Shown here one piece after another: positions 1 through 10,742 of a stretch of 64,000 nucleotides of DNA. Each line of letters opens with the position of its first letter. Positions within the stretch are counted from its first letter, which is position 1. Both the position numbers and the translations under genes were made by a program. The notes below the pieces were generated by a model. The model saw only the letters and a program-made list of their open reading frames with translations, searched no databases and was not told the DNA's origin. The DNA comes from Bradyrhizobium sp. Y36 (GTDB lineage Bacteria; Pseudomonadota; Alphaproteobacteria; Rhizobiales; Xanthobacteraceae): positions 124,001-188,000 of the forward strand of contig NZ_NWTI01000007.1 of assembly GCF_002531575.1 (NCBI RefSeq), written 5' to 3'.

Positions 1-254
1 GTGTCGACGTGCAGCAGGGGGAACGGCGGCTTGCCGGGATGAAATGCCTTCATCGCCAGATGCAGCAGCACCGAGGAGTCCTTGCCGATCGAATAGAGCA
101 TCACCGGCTTGCGAAACTCGGCCGCGGTTTCGCGCAGGATGTGGATGCTCTCCGCTTCCAGGCGCCGGAGATGGCTGGTGGCGCTGCGGTGCGCCGGGGC
201 CTCGTCCGGCGCGTCGTGTGCCGGCGGGGCCTCCATGACGATCTGTCCGGTCAT
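1..254 (-). CDS. cysD: Sulfate adenylyltransferase subunit 2 (CysD), N-terminal part, cut by window edge
   Basis: The reverse-strand reading frame opens at 254 and runs off the left edge, giving the first 84 residues. After a 25-residue acidic/proline leader it reads [14 protein letters not shown], then [20 protein letters not shown] with the PP-loop motif SxGKDSS, then [11 protein letters not shown]. This is the nucleotide-binding start of CysD, which together with the GTPase CysN makes adenosine 5'-phosphosulfate from sulfate and ATP in the cytoplasm. Its ATG overlaps the stop of the upstream sulfotransferase gene (ATGA at 251-254), so the two genes are translationally coupled. A second in-frame Met six codons later is an alternative start. 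The nodulation paralogue NodP cannot be excluded from this fragment. Confidence 0.9.
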   Translation of the reverse strand, partial: MTGQIVMEAPPAHDAPDEAPAHRSATSHLRRLEAESIHILRETAAEFRKPVMLYSIGKDSSVLLHLAMKAFHPGKPPFPLLHVD

Positions 255-1270
255 GCGGCGGTGCCCATGCAGTCGCCGAACAGGTGCGTGGCGGTATCGG
301 TATCGAGCGAGAGATCGCCAACGCAGCCTGCAACCGAAGCGCGATAGACGTCATTGACGCCGCAATACTCGAGAGCGTCCAGCACCGTCTGGCTCAGCGA
401 GGACGTCACGCGGCGTTGGTAGCGGTAGGCTGTATCGGAGGTATGCAGATTGGGGACGTCGTAGATGATCGCCTCACTGGGCCATATAACTCGTGCGTTA
501 TCCGCTTGGTCCGGTCCTTTCTCCCGCCAGCACGTCACCGCCTTTTCGGCAAAGCTGTTCGAAAGACCGAGCCGGTCGAAGAGGATGCGCACCGACGATA
601 CGGGCTCCTTGCTCACTTCATACACGTAACGGGTGACCGGAATGCCGTGTCGCTTGGCATAAGTCTCCACCCGCGCGGCGTTGAGCGCGGCGGCAACGTA
701 ATTGTGGACCAGCGTTTTTTCAGAAACGCGGTCCGACCATTTTTCGATCCACGACGCCAGTGAACTCGCCGGTTCGCGATCGAGCATGATGCAATGGAGC
801 CGGTGTCGCGGATAGCCCGCATCAATCAATATCTGTAGGGGATTGAACAGACATTCCGCGAGCACATAGGGGCCCATCGTCTCCTTGCTGAAGATATTCG
901 GGCTATTGCTTGCTGATGGCACGATCCAAGGTCTCGATGAGTTGCCCACCATTGCATCGCGCAGGATGGCCTTCACCGGCTGGTAGTATGAGGGCATTCC
1001 CATCGTGCCAAACAGGTTGGTCAGCGCCGTCGACCCGACTCGGCATTTTCCCCATGCGAAATGCAGCATCGGAAAATCGTGCGCCGGCCGCTGCCGAAAG
1101 CTTGCGGAAAGGCACTCAGTGACTTCCCGCATCAAAGTCTCGAGACTGACTGTTCTGGTTTGGAATTCGCCAACTGGCGAGAGCGGCATGACGTCGAGCG
1201 AGCTGTGCTGCTGGCGTATCAGATCGGCCATTCGTTGCAGGGAATCGGCGAAGACCTGGTTGTTGTTCAT
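251..1270 (-). CDS. Sulfotransferase family protein (PAPS-dependent)
   Basis: This 339-residue protein has the features of PAPS-dependent sulfotransferases. A 5'-phosphosulfate loop lies near residues 70-85 ([19 protein letters not shown]). A 3'-phosphate binding segment with Arg and Ser lies near residue 165 ([17 protein letters not shown]). No signal peptide or membrane segment is seen, so it should act in the cytoplasm. The gene ends inside the cysD start codon (ATGA overlap), which ties sulfate activation to sulfate transfer. The acceptor cannot be read from the sequence. In rhizobia, enzymes of this class sulfate Nod factors, polysaccharides or lipids. It is not an obvious NodH by eye. 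Confidence 0.8.
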   Translation of the reverse strand: MNNNQVFADSLQRMADLIRQQHSSLDVMPLSPVGEFQTRTVSLETLMREVTECLSASFRQRPAHDFPMLHFAWGKCRVGSTALTNLFGTMGMPSYYQPVKAILRDAMVGNSSRPWIVPSASNSPNIFSKETMGPYVLAECLFNPLQILIDAGYPRHRLHCIMLDREPASSLASWIEKWSDRVSEKTLVHNYVAAALNAARVETYAKRHGIPVTRYVYEVSKEPVSSVRILFDRLGLSNSFAEKAVTCWREKGPDQADNARVIWPSEAIIYDVPNLHTSDTAYRYQRRVTSSLSQTVLDALEYCGVNDVYRASVAGCVGDLSLDTDTATHLFGDCMGTAA

Positions 1271-1386
1271 GCTGGGGCTCCCTGGAACAGATACCGCTGG
1301 CGACGATGATCGCGCTTTTCGGGGCTCGCCTACCTATAGTTGTTTTCTGATTGTCGTCAAACCCGTGATTTACCGGGGTTGCGACG

Positions 1387-1411
1387 GGCGAGCATCGACG
1401 CGATGCTCGCC
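1387..1411 (-). terminator. Hairpin downstream of the chemoreceptor gene
   Basis: An 11-bp perfect inverted repeat (GGCGAGCATCG / CGATGCTCGCC) with a 3-nt loop starts 18 bp after the stop of the chemoreceptor gene. It has no T-run, so it is either a weak terminator or an mRNA 3'-end stabiliser. Confidence 0.5.
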
Positions 1412-1429
1412 ACTTCGCCGTAAATCAAA

Positions 1430-3139
1430 TCAGGCCGCGCGCACCGTCTCGAGGAACTTCTCGACCTCGGCTTTCAGGAGCCCGCTCTCGCTGGAGAGCG
1501 AGCGCGCCGATGACAGCACCTGTCCGGACGCAGCGCCGGTGGCGCTGGCGCCCTGGCTGACCTGAGCGATCTTGTCCGCAACTTCGACGGTTCCCTTCGC
1601 TGCCTCGTTGACATTGCGCGCGATCTCGGCCGTCGCAGCACCCTGCTCTTCAATGGTTGCAGCGATGGTCGTCGAGATGTCCGAGATCCTGGCGATGGTG
1701 GCGCTGATCTCCTTGATCGCGCCAACGGAGTCTTGCGTCGCGCTCTGCATGCCGGCGATCTGCGCGCCGATTTCCTCCGTGGCCTTCGCGGTTTGTGCCG
1801 CGAGGGCCTTGACCTCGCTGGCGACCACGGCGAAGCCGCGGCCGGACTCGCCGGCGCGAGCCGCCTCGATCGTGGCGTTCAGCGCCAGCAGGTTGGTCTG
1901 CTCCGCAATCGCGGTGATCAACTTGACGACGTCGCCGATCCGGCCCGCAGCCTTGAGCAATTCGTTGATCTGCGCGTCGGTGCGCTCGGCCTGCCTCACC
2001 GCTTCGCCGGCGATGCGGCTGGAATCGTGCACCTGCCGGCCGATCTCGACCACCGACGTGCTCATCTCTTCTGCGGCGGAAGCCACAGCGCCGACATTGG
2101 TGGAGGCCTCTTCGGAAGCTGCGGCCACCATCCCGGAGAGTTGCTGCGTCTCCTCTGCCGTCCCCGACAGCGTGCCGGCGGCGGATTCGAGTTGCTTGGA
2201 GGCTGACGATACCGAGTTGATGATGCTGCCGACCGCGGCTTCGAACGAACCGGCGAGTTTAATCATCTCATCCTTGCGCCGGGCGGCGGCTGCGGCCTCC
2301 AGATCCTTCTGCTCGGCTTCCATCTGCTCGATGCGGATCAGATTGTCCTTGAAGGTACGGGCCGCACGGGCGTTGTCACCGATTTCGTCGCCACGGGTCG
2401 TGAAGGGAATCTCGATGGTCTTGTTGCCGTCGGCGAGCTGCAGCAGCACACCGCCGATATGCCGGATCGGTCGGGCGATGTTCAATACCGCGAAGATTGC
2501 GGAACCGATCAGCGCCAATATGACGGCCACGCCGATTATGAGCGCCAAATTGGCGGTAGAATCCAATTCCTCCAGCACCTGGCTCTTACGCTTGGCCGAG
2601 TATTCGTTGGCGATGTCCACCCCTTTGTCGATGGCAGCGTTGACTTGCGCAGCCGCCGGGAACGTACGCTCGTTAAGAACGCGGGCCTTCGCCGCTTCCG
2701 CCTCGGCCCCTCCATTGGCGCCAATGACGCGCTTTTGCGCCTCCGCAAGCTCTATGGCGCTGGTCAGATAGGCATCCACTGCTTGCCGGGCCGCCTGATA
2801 GGCATCCTTTGTAAACTGCTGCTTGGCCCGATCGCGCGCGGCATCAATCTCCGTGTCGGCTTTGGTCACGTTGGCGCGGAGAACCTGAAGGAGCTCATCG
2901 ATTCTTGCGACTGACTGCGCGGACGCGATCTCAAGAGCGGTTGTCTGCGCCCGCGCTATCGCTGTCTGCGCCGACTGCGCATTGCCCTTGTTGAGATAGT
3001 TGAGAATCAACAAGCCGTTGGATGCGACAATCGACCGATTGCCCAGCGTCTGATTGACCAGCATGCCACCGACCAGCAGGATGCTGATCGCTGAGACGAT
3101 GCCCAGCTTTGTACCGATACGAAATTTGAAGGATGCCAT
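1430..3139 (-). CDS. Methyl-accepting chemotaxis protein
   Basis: This 569-residue transmembrane chemoreceptor has a membrane segment near residues 13-31, a helical sensor domain of about 160 residues facing the periplasm, and a second membrane segment near 196-218. These are followed by a HAMP linker (about 219-272) and a long cytoplasmic coiled coil. The signalling tip is canonical: [19 protein letters not shown] followed by [15 protein letters not shown]. It would form arrays that control CheA and so flagellar rotation. The C-terminus (KFLETVRAA) lacks the CheR/CheB-tethering pentapeptide. No che gene is adjacent, so it is an orphan receptor, and its ligand cannot be inferred. Confidence 0.95.
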   Translation of the reverse strand: MASFKFRIGTKLGIVSAISILLVGGMLVNQTLGNRSIVASNGLLILNYLNKGNAQSAQTAIARAQTTALEIASAQSVARIDELLQVLRANVTKADTEIDAARDRAKQQFTKDAYQAARQAVDAYLTSAIELAEAQKRVIGANGGAEAEAAKARVLNERTFPAAAQVNAAIDKGVDIANEYSAKRKSQVLEELDSTANLALIIGVAVILALIGSAIFAVLNIARPIRHIGGVLLQLADGNKTIEIPFTTRGDEIGDNARAARTFKDNLIRIEQMEAEQKDLEAAAAARRKDEMIKLAGSFEAAVGSIINSVSSASKQLESAAGTLSGTAEETQQLSGMVAAASEEASTNVGAVASAAEEMSTSVVEIGRQVHDSSRIAGEAVRQAERTDAQINELLKAAGRIGDVVKLITAIAEQTNLLALNATIEAARAGESGRGFAVVASEVKALAAQTAKATEEIGAQIAGMQSATQDSVGAIKEISATIARISDISTTIAATIEEQGAATAEIARNVNEAAKGTVEVADKIAQVSQGASATGAASGQVLSSARSLSSESGLLKAEVEKFLETVRAA

Positions 3140-3688
3140 CGTGAACCCCGTCCCAGCAAATACCCTTGCCAGTTGGCAACCAAAAATTGAAATTCGCGTA
3201 AACGAATTGCAGCTTTATGCAAAGTAGGCAGGGAAGATTTTTACATCTGGTAGTAGAATTACGGGGTCGCGCTGCTTCAGCCAATCTTGATCACCCGAAA
3301 CGAGGCTGGTGACGGCGATGATAGCGCGTTCAGTGCGTGGATGCGCCGCAAACAGCAAGCCGCGCGGCATCAATTCCGTCAGCGGTCCACGACCATTTGT
3401 GGTGGCGAGCGAAACGTGGCTGCAGAGATCGGAAACGTCTTCGTTCAGCGTGCGAATGCAGTCATACCGGTTTTGCGAACTTTGATCCGCCACGCTAGTG
3501 GAGCGGATTTGGCGCCTAACCGCGAGCCATCTGTCGCAATTCCCTGATCCGAATCCGTAGCTTGCTAGGTTCCGCTCCGCGCCCGGCGCCATTCCGACGG
3601 CGGGATGAATCTACTTAGGCGGGTATAGGCATCGAATGTCGTTGACACATCTTAAGATAGCAATAGCCTGTGAACAGGTGAAAGAATC
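3140..3688. other. 549-bp region between divergent genes, no confident gene
   Basis: The stretch separates the chemoreceptor (reverse) from the methyltransferase (forward). It looks richer in A+T than the surroundings. A reverse-strand open frame at 3215-3592 (125 codons) resembles no family I recognise and has mixed codon usage, so I do not call it a gene. The part next to 3139 holds a 14-bp palindrome (listed separately) and must carry the chemoreceptor promoter. Confidence 0.5.
3166..3179. promoter_or_regulatory. Perfect palindrome upstream of the chemoreceptor gene (possible operator)
   Basis: The arms TTGCCA and TGGCAA are separated by 2 bp and lie 27 bp before the chemoreceptor start. 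The position fits an operator overlapping the promoter or leader. The cognate regulator is unknown. It is not a sigma-54 promoter, because the GG-GC spacing is wrong by one base. Confidence 0.3.
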
Positions 3689-4876
3689 TTGAGCGGAGCC
3701 GGACGACCAGTTCCATACGCCGCGCCCCCGAGTGCTCACACGATTGGAACTTATGATTTGAATCGCCGGTACGGATCTTACCGCCGGCAACGTTATGAGA
3801 ATTTCGGCTTAGCGTCGGTCTCCGAGACGATGCCAACACCCGAACGGAAAGTGAAATCAACCATAGCACCCGGACTTCCGCCGATGTCGACAGCCACGAA
3901 ACCTGCCCATTCCTTTCACAACCCACTGTTCTCCAGTATTACGCATGTCAGACTGCTCGCACGAGTCGATCGCACCATGGCCGTTGCGCGCGCCATCGAA
4001 CGGCTCATCCGACCCGGAATGCGCGTGCTCGACGCCGGCTGCGGTACCGGGCTCATGTCGTTCCTCGCTGCGAAGGCGGGCGCTTCTGAGGTCGTTGCGA
4101 TCGATCGCGAGAACGTGGAGCTCGCGCGCGCCCTAGCCGAGGAGAATGGTCTTTCAAACAAGATCCGCTTCGTCGAAGGCGATCTCACAACCCAGTCGCG
4201 CGACACGCTCAATGGTGGCTTCGATGCCATTATCGCCTTCGTCTATACGAATCATCTCGTTGTCGACGAGGCTCGCTCGACGCTCGTTTACGCTTTGCGC
4301 GAGCAATTCGGTGGGCCGAATTGCATCATCATACCGGACCGGGTTCGCTATTCCGGTGTTGCTTGTGAATGGCCCGGTGCCGACGCCGGTACCGAACTAG
4401 ATGATCTGCGCCGCACTATTTCCGATATGGAGAAGCGGTATCAGCTTAGCTTGACGACGCTGTTCGAGACGGCACGCATGGAGTTGCAACACACGATGGC
4501 GCGCCCGCGCATCAGCGCTGACTACGAATGGTCTCCATCGTGGGGAAGTGGAGGCTATCGTTATCTGCGCGGCGCATTCCGCAAACTGAGCAGAGAAAGC
4601 CAGGTTGCCGACATCAACTACGCTGCTGAGACGCAAACGGCACCTTATCCAGGCGAGTTGAGCCTGGACCTTGTCGCTCCGGGCTTATGCAATGCCATCC
4701 TTTGGACACAAGAACTCTGGTCCGACAGCCATCTGCTATGGACGGCAGAGCATATGAGCACTCTAGCCACGGCCGTCACCCTCGAAGCTGGCGATCGGCT
4801 CGTGGTAAAGCTCGATGCAGCTTGGCGTAAAACCAACTCGATCGGAGATGCAGCGCGCGTTGAGCGGGTGAGTTAA
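3689..4876 (+). CDS. Divergent PRMT-fold class I SAM-dependent methyltransferase
   Basis: Motif I is strongly conserved and PRMT-like: VLDAGCGTGLMSFLAAKAGA, followed by an acidic post-I residue (VVAIDRE). The later segment FDAIIAFVYTNHLVVDEA aligns by eye with the PRMT double-E loop (SEWMGYFLLYE), but the first catalytic Glu is Phe and the second is Asp. A PRMT-like C-terminal beta-rich half follows and ends LEAGDRLVVKLDAAW. The protein is therefore probably not an ordinary arginine methyltransferase. The start is uncertain: TTG at 3689 has AGGTGA upstream, while ATG at 3830 or 3884 would remove 47 or 65 poorly conserved residues. Codon use is less GC-biased than in neighbouring genes, suggesting transfer. 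The gene stands alone. Confidence 0.75.
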   Translation: MSGAGRPVPYAAPPSAHTIGTYDLNRRYGSYRRQRYENFGLASVSETMPTPERKVKSTIAPGLPPMSTATKPAHSFHNPLFSSITHVRLLARVDRTMAVARAIERLIRPGMRVLDAGCGTGLMSFLAAKAGASEVVAIDRENVELARALAEENGLSNKIRFVEGDLTTQSRDTLNGGFDAIIAFVYTNHLVVDEARSTLVYALREQFGGPNCIIIPDRVRYSGVACEWPGADAGTELDDLRRTISDMEKRYQLSLTTLFETARMELQHTMARPRISADYEWSPSWGSGGYRYLRGAFRKLSRESQVADINYAAETQTAPYPGELSLDLVAPGLCNAILWTQELWSDSHLLWTAEHMSTLATAVTLEAGDRLVVKLDAAWRKTNSIGDAARVERVS

Positions 4877-5044
4877 TCGACAACGGGAGCGTTGCGGCTG
4901 CCTTATCCGCCGCGCTTGGGATAGCGTTCTCTGCATAGGTGGAATTTACGACCGATTACGATCCGGACGGGGCGCGCGTTGGCAGCAGGCCGCGCGTCCG
5001 ACCGTACCTTGCCGTCATCCCCGACTCAGCCCTAGCATCGGTTG

Positions 5045-5635
5045 ATGCGTTTCCAGGATCGCCCCAATGCTTATCGGCCGCGGTTTGGCGGCTCGCCATT
5101 CGGCCGTCGCTTTGCCGGACTGGTGCCGTGGGTGTTCGTGATCGGGCTTGTCGTGTCGGTCGTGCTCACATTCCCGCACGGCACGAACAGGTCGGTTCCG
5201 CATCTGGGAGACGAGCACGCGCAGGACGCTGAGATCATCCTCCAGCACTCAGCCAATCCCGACGATCGCCTGCCGATCGATGTCGTCCGCACCATCGACG
5301 GCGACACGTTCCTTGCGCGTGTTCGCCAGCGCGACGGGCGAGATCTTGTCGTACGTGTCCGGCTGCGCGGCATCGATGCGCCCGAACTGAAGGCGTCCTG
5401 CCAGGAGGAGCTGGACAAGGCGGAAGCCGCGGCCCGCGCCTTGCGCGATCTGCTCGGCCAGGGCGGCGTGACCATCACCAATCTCGGTCCCGAAAAATAC
5501 GGTCGCGTTCTCGCCGACGTCGCGACGCGGCGGACCGCAAATGTTTCAGCCGCGCTGCTCGCGGGCGGTTATGCGCGAAGCTACAATGGGGGTCATCGCG
5601 ACGGCTGGTGCGCACGCGGCTGGCGCTTCTGGTAA
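5045..5635 (+). CDS. Staphylococcal-nuclease-like (SNase) protein, membrane-anchored or secreted
   Basis: This is a 196-residue protein with one N-terminal hydrophobic segment (about residues 25-42, GLVPWVFVIGLVVSVVL) followed by an SNase/thermonuclease domain from about residue 75. The domain shows VVRTIDGDTFLARV and VRVRLRGIDAPELKASCQEEL, with the metal-binding Asp and catalytic-type Arg of the family, then KYGRVLADV. It probably cleaves nucleic acid outside the inner membrane. The ATG at 5045 is preferred over an adjacent TTG at 5042. A bidirectional terminator follows directly. Confidence 0.85.
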   Translation: MRFQDRPNAYRPRFGGSPFGRRFAGLVPWVFVIGLVVSVVLTFPHGTNRSVPHLGDEHAQDAEIILQHSANPDDRLPIDVVRTIDGDTFLARVRQRDGRDLVVRVRLRGIDAPELKASCQEELDKAEAAARALRDLLGQGGVTITNLGPEKYGRVLADVATRRTANVSAALLAGGYARSYNGGHRDGWCARGWRFW

Positions 5636-5636
5636 C

Positions 5637-5669
5637 AAAAAGGCCGCGTCCGAAGACACGGCCCTTTTT
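5637..5669. terminator. Bidirectional intrinsic terminator
   Basis: A stem of GGCCGCGTC and GACACGGCC (one mismatch) with a CGAA loop is flanked by AAAAA on the left and TTTTT on the right. It lies between the convergent nuclease and L,D-transpeptidase genes and can end transcription from both sides. Confidence 0.85.
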
Positions 5670-5690
5670 GGTCTCGCCTGAGCGCGACGA

Positions 5691-6206
5691 TCAGCGCGTC
5701 ACGACCACCGTCGTGCCCACGGAGACGCGGCCGTAGAGATCCGTGATGTCGTCGTTGAGCATGCGGATGCAGCCGTAGGAGACGAAGCCGCCGATCGAGC
5801 CCGGCACGTTGGTGCCGTGAATGGCATATTCGCCGCCGGCCAGCGTCATCGCCGCAACGCCCATCGGGTTGCGTGGCGAGCCGCCCGGAATCATGTCGGG
5901 AATGCTCGGCTTGTCGCGCTTGACCTCGGCCGGCGGTGCCCAGGCCGGGTTGCGATATTTCCCGTCGATGCGCGTGGTGCCGGCCCACTGCTTGCCGGCC
6001 TTGCCGACGCCGACCGGATAGCGCACGGCGTGGCCGTTATCGAGGATGAGATAGAGCCGGCGCTCGCTGGTTTTGACCACGATGGTGCCCGGCGAATAGT
6101 CGGCCAGGTGCGCGCCCACCATCTCCGGCCGGGCCTCTGCCGCCGTCGACGTCAAGATCCCCACCCCGATGGTGGCAGCCAGCGCCACCGCAACCCTCAT
6201 CGACAT
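5691..6206 (-). CDS. L,D-transpeptidase (YkuD domain), secreted
   Basis: This 171-residue protein has an N-terminal signal peptide (MSMRVAVALAATIGVG...AEA) and a YkuD catalytic domain. The active-site signature is clear: HGTN, then VSYGCIRM with the catalytic Cys in SxGCIRM. It would form 3-3 peptidoglycan cross-links or attach proteins to peptidoglycan in the periplasm. The start at 6206 is chosen because AAGGGG lies 7 bp upstream and the signal peptide begins there. A longer frame to 6239 would add a non-hydrophobic leader. The gene is monocistronic, converging on the nuclease gene. Confidence 0.9.
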   Translation of the reverse strand: MSMRVAVALAATIGVGILTSTAAEARPEMVGAHLADYSPGTIVVKTSERRLYLILDNGHAVRYPVGVGKAGKQWAGTTRIDGKYRNPAWAPPAEVKRDKPSIPDMIPGGSPRNPMGVAAMTLAGGEYAIHGTNVPGSIGGFVSYGCIRMLNDDITDLYGRVSVGTTVVVTR

Positions 6207-6657
6207 CGATTTTCCCCTTGCCCCAAACGGATCGTCCAAAATTACGCAGAACCCGGCAATCGCTGCCGCCAGGTCCCTTGCAAGTCCTTGTTAGGGGACA
6301 TTCTTAACCGCGCCCGTTAACCGGATGGTTTCCACGCGCGGCCACCGAGGGCCAGCCAGCAGGGGGAACAAAGGAAATGTTCGAAATAAAGTAAATGACC
6401 TGAAAACAACACTCGGAGGGAAAGATGCGGGCGCGGCCCTGCGCCCGCTGACAAGGGCGTGAGGTGTGAACGGCTGTTGGTCTGGGGAACGAGCGCGAAA
6501 TGCCGTCACGTGTCCCGGACAAGGCGCGGCACGAAGGGACACGGCGCGGAGCCGGGCCCCAGCTGGCGATACGTCATGCCGATCGATGGGCCCCGGCTCT
6601 GCAGCGCACCGCTGAAGGAGCGCTGCGCTGCGTCCGGGGCACGAGATCGGAGCCTTC
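6207..6657. other. 451-bp intergenic region without a gene
   Basis: The part near 6207 holds the promoter and ribosome binding site of the L,D-transpeptidase. The part from about 6511 is a palindromic repeat (listed separately). No coding frame is convincing on either strand. Confidence 0.6.
6511..6645. repeat. Imperfect palindromic intergenic repeat downstream of acs
   Basis: Nested inverted arms are present. TGTCCCGGAC...GCGGCAC near 6511 matches GCTGCGTCCGGGGCACGA near 6627 in inverse orientation. GAGCCGGGCCCC at 6549-6560 matches GGGCCCCGGCTC at 6588-6599. The layout is typical of the dispersed palindromic elements of Bradyrhizobium genomes and could fold at the 3' end of the acs transcript. 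Confidence 0.6.
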
Positions 6658-8604
<1,947 letters not shown>

Positions 8605-9003
8605 GCTTTCCCTCCACATACGGCAGGCCGAACGCTAGCGACTGGCGAGCCGACTTGATCATTGACTGATTATGCGTCGGGCTAACCGGACCCGACAAGG
8701 AGCACAAGCTGGACCTTCGGCGGGCGCTCCACCATGCGGAGGATCAAGGCCGCCCGCTGCGACTGTCGCAGTTCTGAAACAAGCGCGCGGGCGGCTTCGG
8801 GAGGCTCTTCCGGGATCTGCGGAATAGCTGGCGCAAGGCCCTCACGCACCGGAGGAGGTATTTAGAAACCGTCTCACTGATTCGGGACTCGCAATCCGGT
8901 TCGGAACACCCTAAATGGCCAACCCGGGTCCGGAGAGACCCCTCGGAACAAAAATCAGAACAGCGGCATTGACCGGTAACAGACAGGGCTAAGGCATAAG
9001 ACT
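8605..9003. other. 399-bp divergent intergenic region between acs and topoisomerase IB
   Basis: The region must hold the promoters of both divergent genes. I see no recognisable RNA, repeat or binding-site array. An AAGG stretch about 9 bp before 9004 is the only ribosome-binding candidate for the topoisomerase gene. Confidence 0.5.
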
Positions 9004-10173
9004 ATGATGGATCAGCAGAATATCGGGACGATACGGCCCGCTTCAGCCGATCCTGCGGCTATTGCCCTGGCCAAGGCCCTCGGACAATGGCCGAAACCGG
9101 CCCCTTTCAGGCGTCCCAGCCCGAAAAAAGTCTATGACTCGGCCCCGGCGGCGACCGTTGAGGCGCTCGCCAAGGAGCTCGGCTTGCGGCTTGGCGACCA
9201 GAACGAGCTGACCATTCGCCGCATCAAGCGCGGCAAGGGCTATTCCTTCGTCCGCCCCAACGGGGCCCATATCCGCGACGCCCGCACCATCCGCCGGCTC
9301 CACGCCATGGCGGTGCCGCCGGCCTATCGCGAGGTGCGCTACTCCGCCGATCCGAGCTTGCATCTCCAGGCGGTGGGCCGCGATGCCGCGGGCCGGCTGC
9401 AATATCGCTATCACGCCGATTGGGAGAAGGTCCGCGAGCACCGCAAGGCGCATCGCCTGGAGAAGCTCGTCGGCGCGCTGCCCAAGATCCGGCGCAAGGT
9501 CTCGGCGTTCCTGTCGGGCGAGGAGCCGACGCGCGAGTTCGCGCTCTCGGCCGTAATCGAGCTGATCGCGCGCACCGCGATCCGCCCCGGCAACGAGTCC
9601 TACGCCCGCCTCAACGGCACCCGTGGCGCGACCACGCTGCTGAAGTCGAACGTGACGCTGGAAGACGATTGCTTCGTGCTGACCTTCAAGGCGAAGGGCG
9701 GCAAGGCGGTGCGCAAGGAATGCGACGCGGCCAAGCTGGTGCGCGCCATCGGCATTCTGCAGGGCGTTCCCGGCAAGCGCATGTTCCAGTATCGCGACGC
9801 CTACGGCATCGTGCGCGCGGTCAGCACCACGCAGGTGAATGCGTTTCTGCGCGAGATTGCCGGCATCAAGATCTCGCTGAAGGATTTCCGCACGCTGATG
9901 GCTTCTGCCGTGGTCGTGGAGTCGCTGTCGCGGATCACGCCGGCGACCAGCCAGCGCGGCCGCAAGAAGCAGGTGCTCGACGCGATCCGTGCCGCCGCCG
10001 ACAAGCTCTCCAACACACCGGCGATCTGCCGCAAGAGTTATGTCCACGACACCATCGTCACCGCCTTCGAGGAGGGCATCCTCGAGCGCTTTGCCGCGAC
10101 GATGAAGGGCCAGCGCTCGCAGGCGCGGCGCGAGCAGCTTCTGGCGCAGGTGGTGGCGACCGCGGCGGTCTGA
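9004..10173 (+). CDS. DNA topoisomerase IB (poxvirus/bacterial type)
   Basis: This 389-residue enzyme relaxes supercoils through a 3'-phosphotyrosyl intermediate. The N-terminal domain has TIRRIKRGKGYSFVRPNG and RLHAMAVPPAY, both typical of bacterial TopIB. The catalytic part has the first active-site Arg in AIRPGNESYARLNGTRGATT, a Lys-rich strand (LTFKAKGGK), the second Arg/His region, and the nucleophile Tyr in CRKSYVHDTIV. The gene is alone, and the start has two consecutive ATGs (9004 and 9007). Bacterial TopIB is non-essential and patchily distributed but common in rhizobia. Confidence 0.92.
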   Translation: MMDQQNIGTIRPASADPAAIALAKALGQWPKPAPFRRPSPKKVYDSAPAATVEALAKELGLRLGDQNELTIRRIKRGKGYSFVRPNGAHIRDARTIRRLHAMAVPPAYREVRYSADPSLHLQAVGRDAAGRLQYRYHADWEKVREHRKAHRLEKLVGALPKIRRKVSAFLSGEEPTREFALSAVIELIARTAIRPGNESYARLNGTRGATTLLKSNVTLEDDCFVLTFKAKGGKAVRKECDAAKLVRAIGILQGVPGKRMFQYRDAYGIVRAVSTTQVNAFLREIAGIKISLKDFRTLMASAVVVESLSRITPATSQRGRKKQVLDAIRAAADKLSNTPAICRKSYVHDTIVTAFEEGILERFAATMKGQRSQARREQLLAQVVATAAV

Positions 10174-10184
10174 CCTTCCCGCCG

Positions 10185-10640
10185 CTACGTCTTGTTGGAA
10201 ACGCCCCGGTCGGGACCGGGATCCCCGCCGGCGGCTGCGGTCGTGAGCCGTTCCATATAATGCGCCCATCCCGTTGCATGTGCGGCCGCCTGCTCCGCGG
10301 TCGGCAGACCGCTATGGGTCATGCGCAGCAGCGTGCCGCCGTCGCGCTCGATCAGGTCGATTTCGATGAGGCTCGAGCCGGGCGGCACTTCCTGGCCGCC
10401 GTCCCATCCGAACGTGTAGGCAAGGCGATGCACCGGCACGACCTCACGAAAGGCGCCGCGGGCGACGCTCCCGCGGGGGCCGATGCCCTTCAGCAGATAG
10501 AGCCCGCCGGGATGCGGCTCGGTGGTCGCATCCGAGCCCATCCAGCTCAGGATCTTCTCGGGGTCGGTCAGGTAAGCGAAAACGGTGGCGCGCGGGGCGG
10601 CGATCTGGGTCTCGCGTCGCACGACGAACGGTTCGGTCAT
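10185..10640 (-). CDS. SRPBCC / AHSA1-like (START-fold) protein
   Basis: This 151-residue protein starts MTEPFVVRRETQIAAP and carries the usual AHSA1/CalC-type elements: VFAYLTDPEKILSWMGSDAT, then PGGLYLLKGIGPRGSVARGAFREVVP, a Trp-containing strand, and the C-terminal helix around GWAHYMERL. These domains form a hydrophobic cavity and bind ligands or chaperone partners; no catalytic function can be assigned. The start at 10640 gives the family length, although the open frame continues upstream. It converges on the topoisomerase gene with an 11-bp gap and is divergent from the cyclase. Confidence 0.85.
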   Translation of the reverse strand: MTEPFVVRRETQIAAPRATVFAYLTDPEKILSWMGSDATTEPHPGGLYLLKGIGPRGSVARGAFREVVPVHRLAYTFGWDGGQEVPPGSSLIEIDLIERDGGTLLRMTHSGLPTAEQAAAHATGWAHYMERLTTAAAGGDPGPDRGVSNKT

Positions 10641-10742
10641 CGGGAAATATCCCTTCGCTGAACACTGGCAAATGGCGGCGCCAAAGCGGCTCGTCAAGGA
10701 TTGCCCGTGACAAACCCGGCCCCCCTTCGTCATGATCGAACC

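Noticed and set aside
1572..2771. A 399-codon plus-strand open frame rich in Ala and Ser
   Set aside because: Antisense shadow of the chemoreceptor coiled coil.
3150..3180. A sigma-54-like promoter (TGGCAAG...TTGCT) upstream of the chemoreceptor
   Set aside because: The GG to GC spacing is 11 bp instead of 10, which sigma-54 does not tolerate. The palindrome there is kept as a possible operator only.
3215..3592. A 125-codon reverse open frame in the gap before the methyltransferase gene
   Set aside because: No recognisable domain, no good ribosome binding site, and weak codon bias; not supported as a gene.
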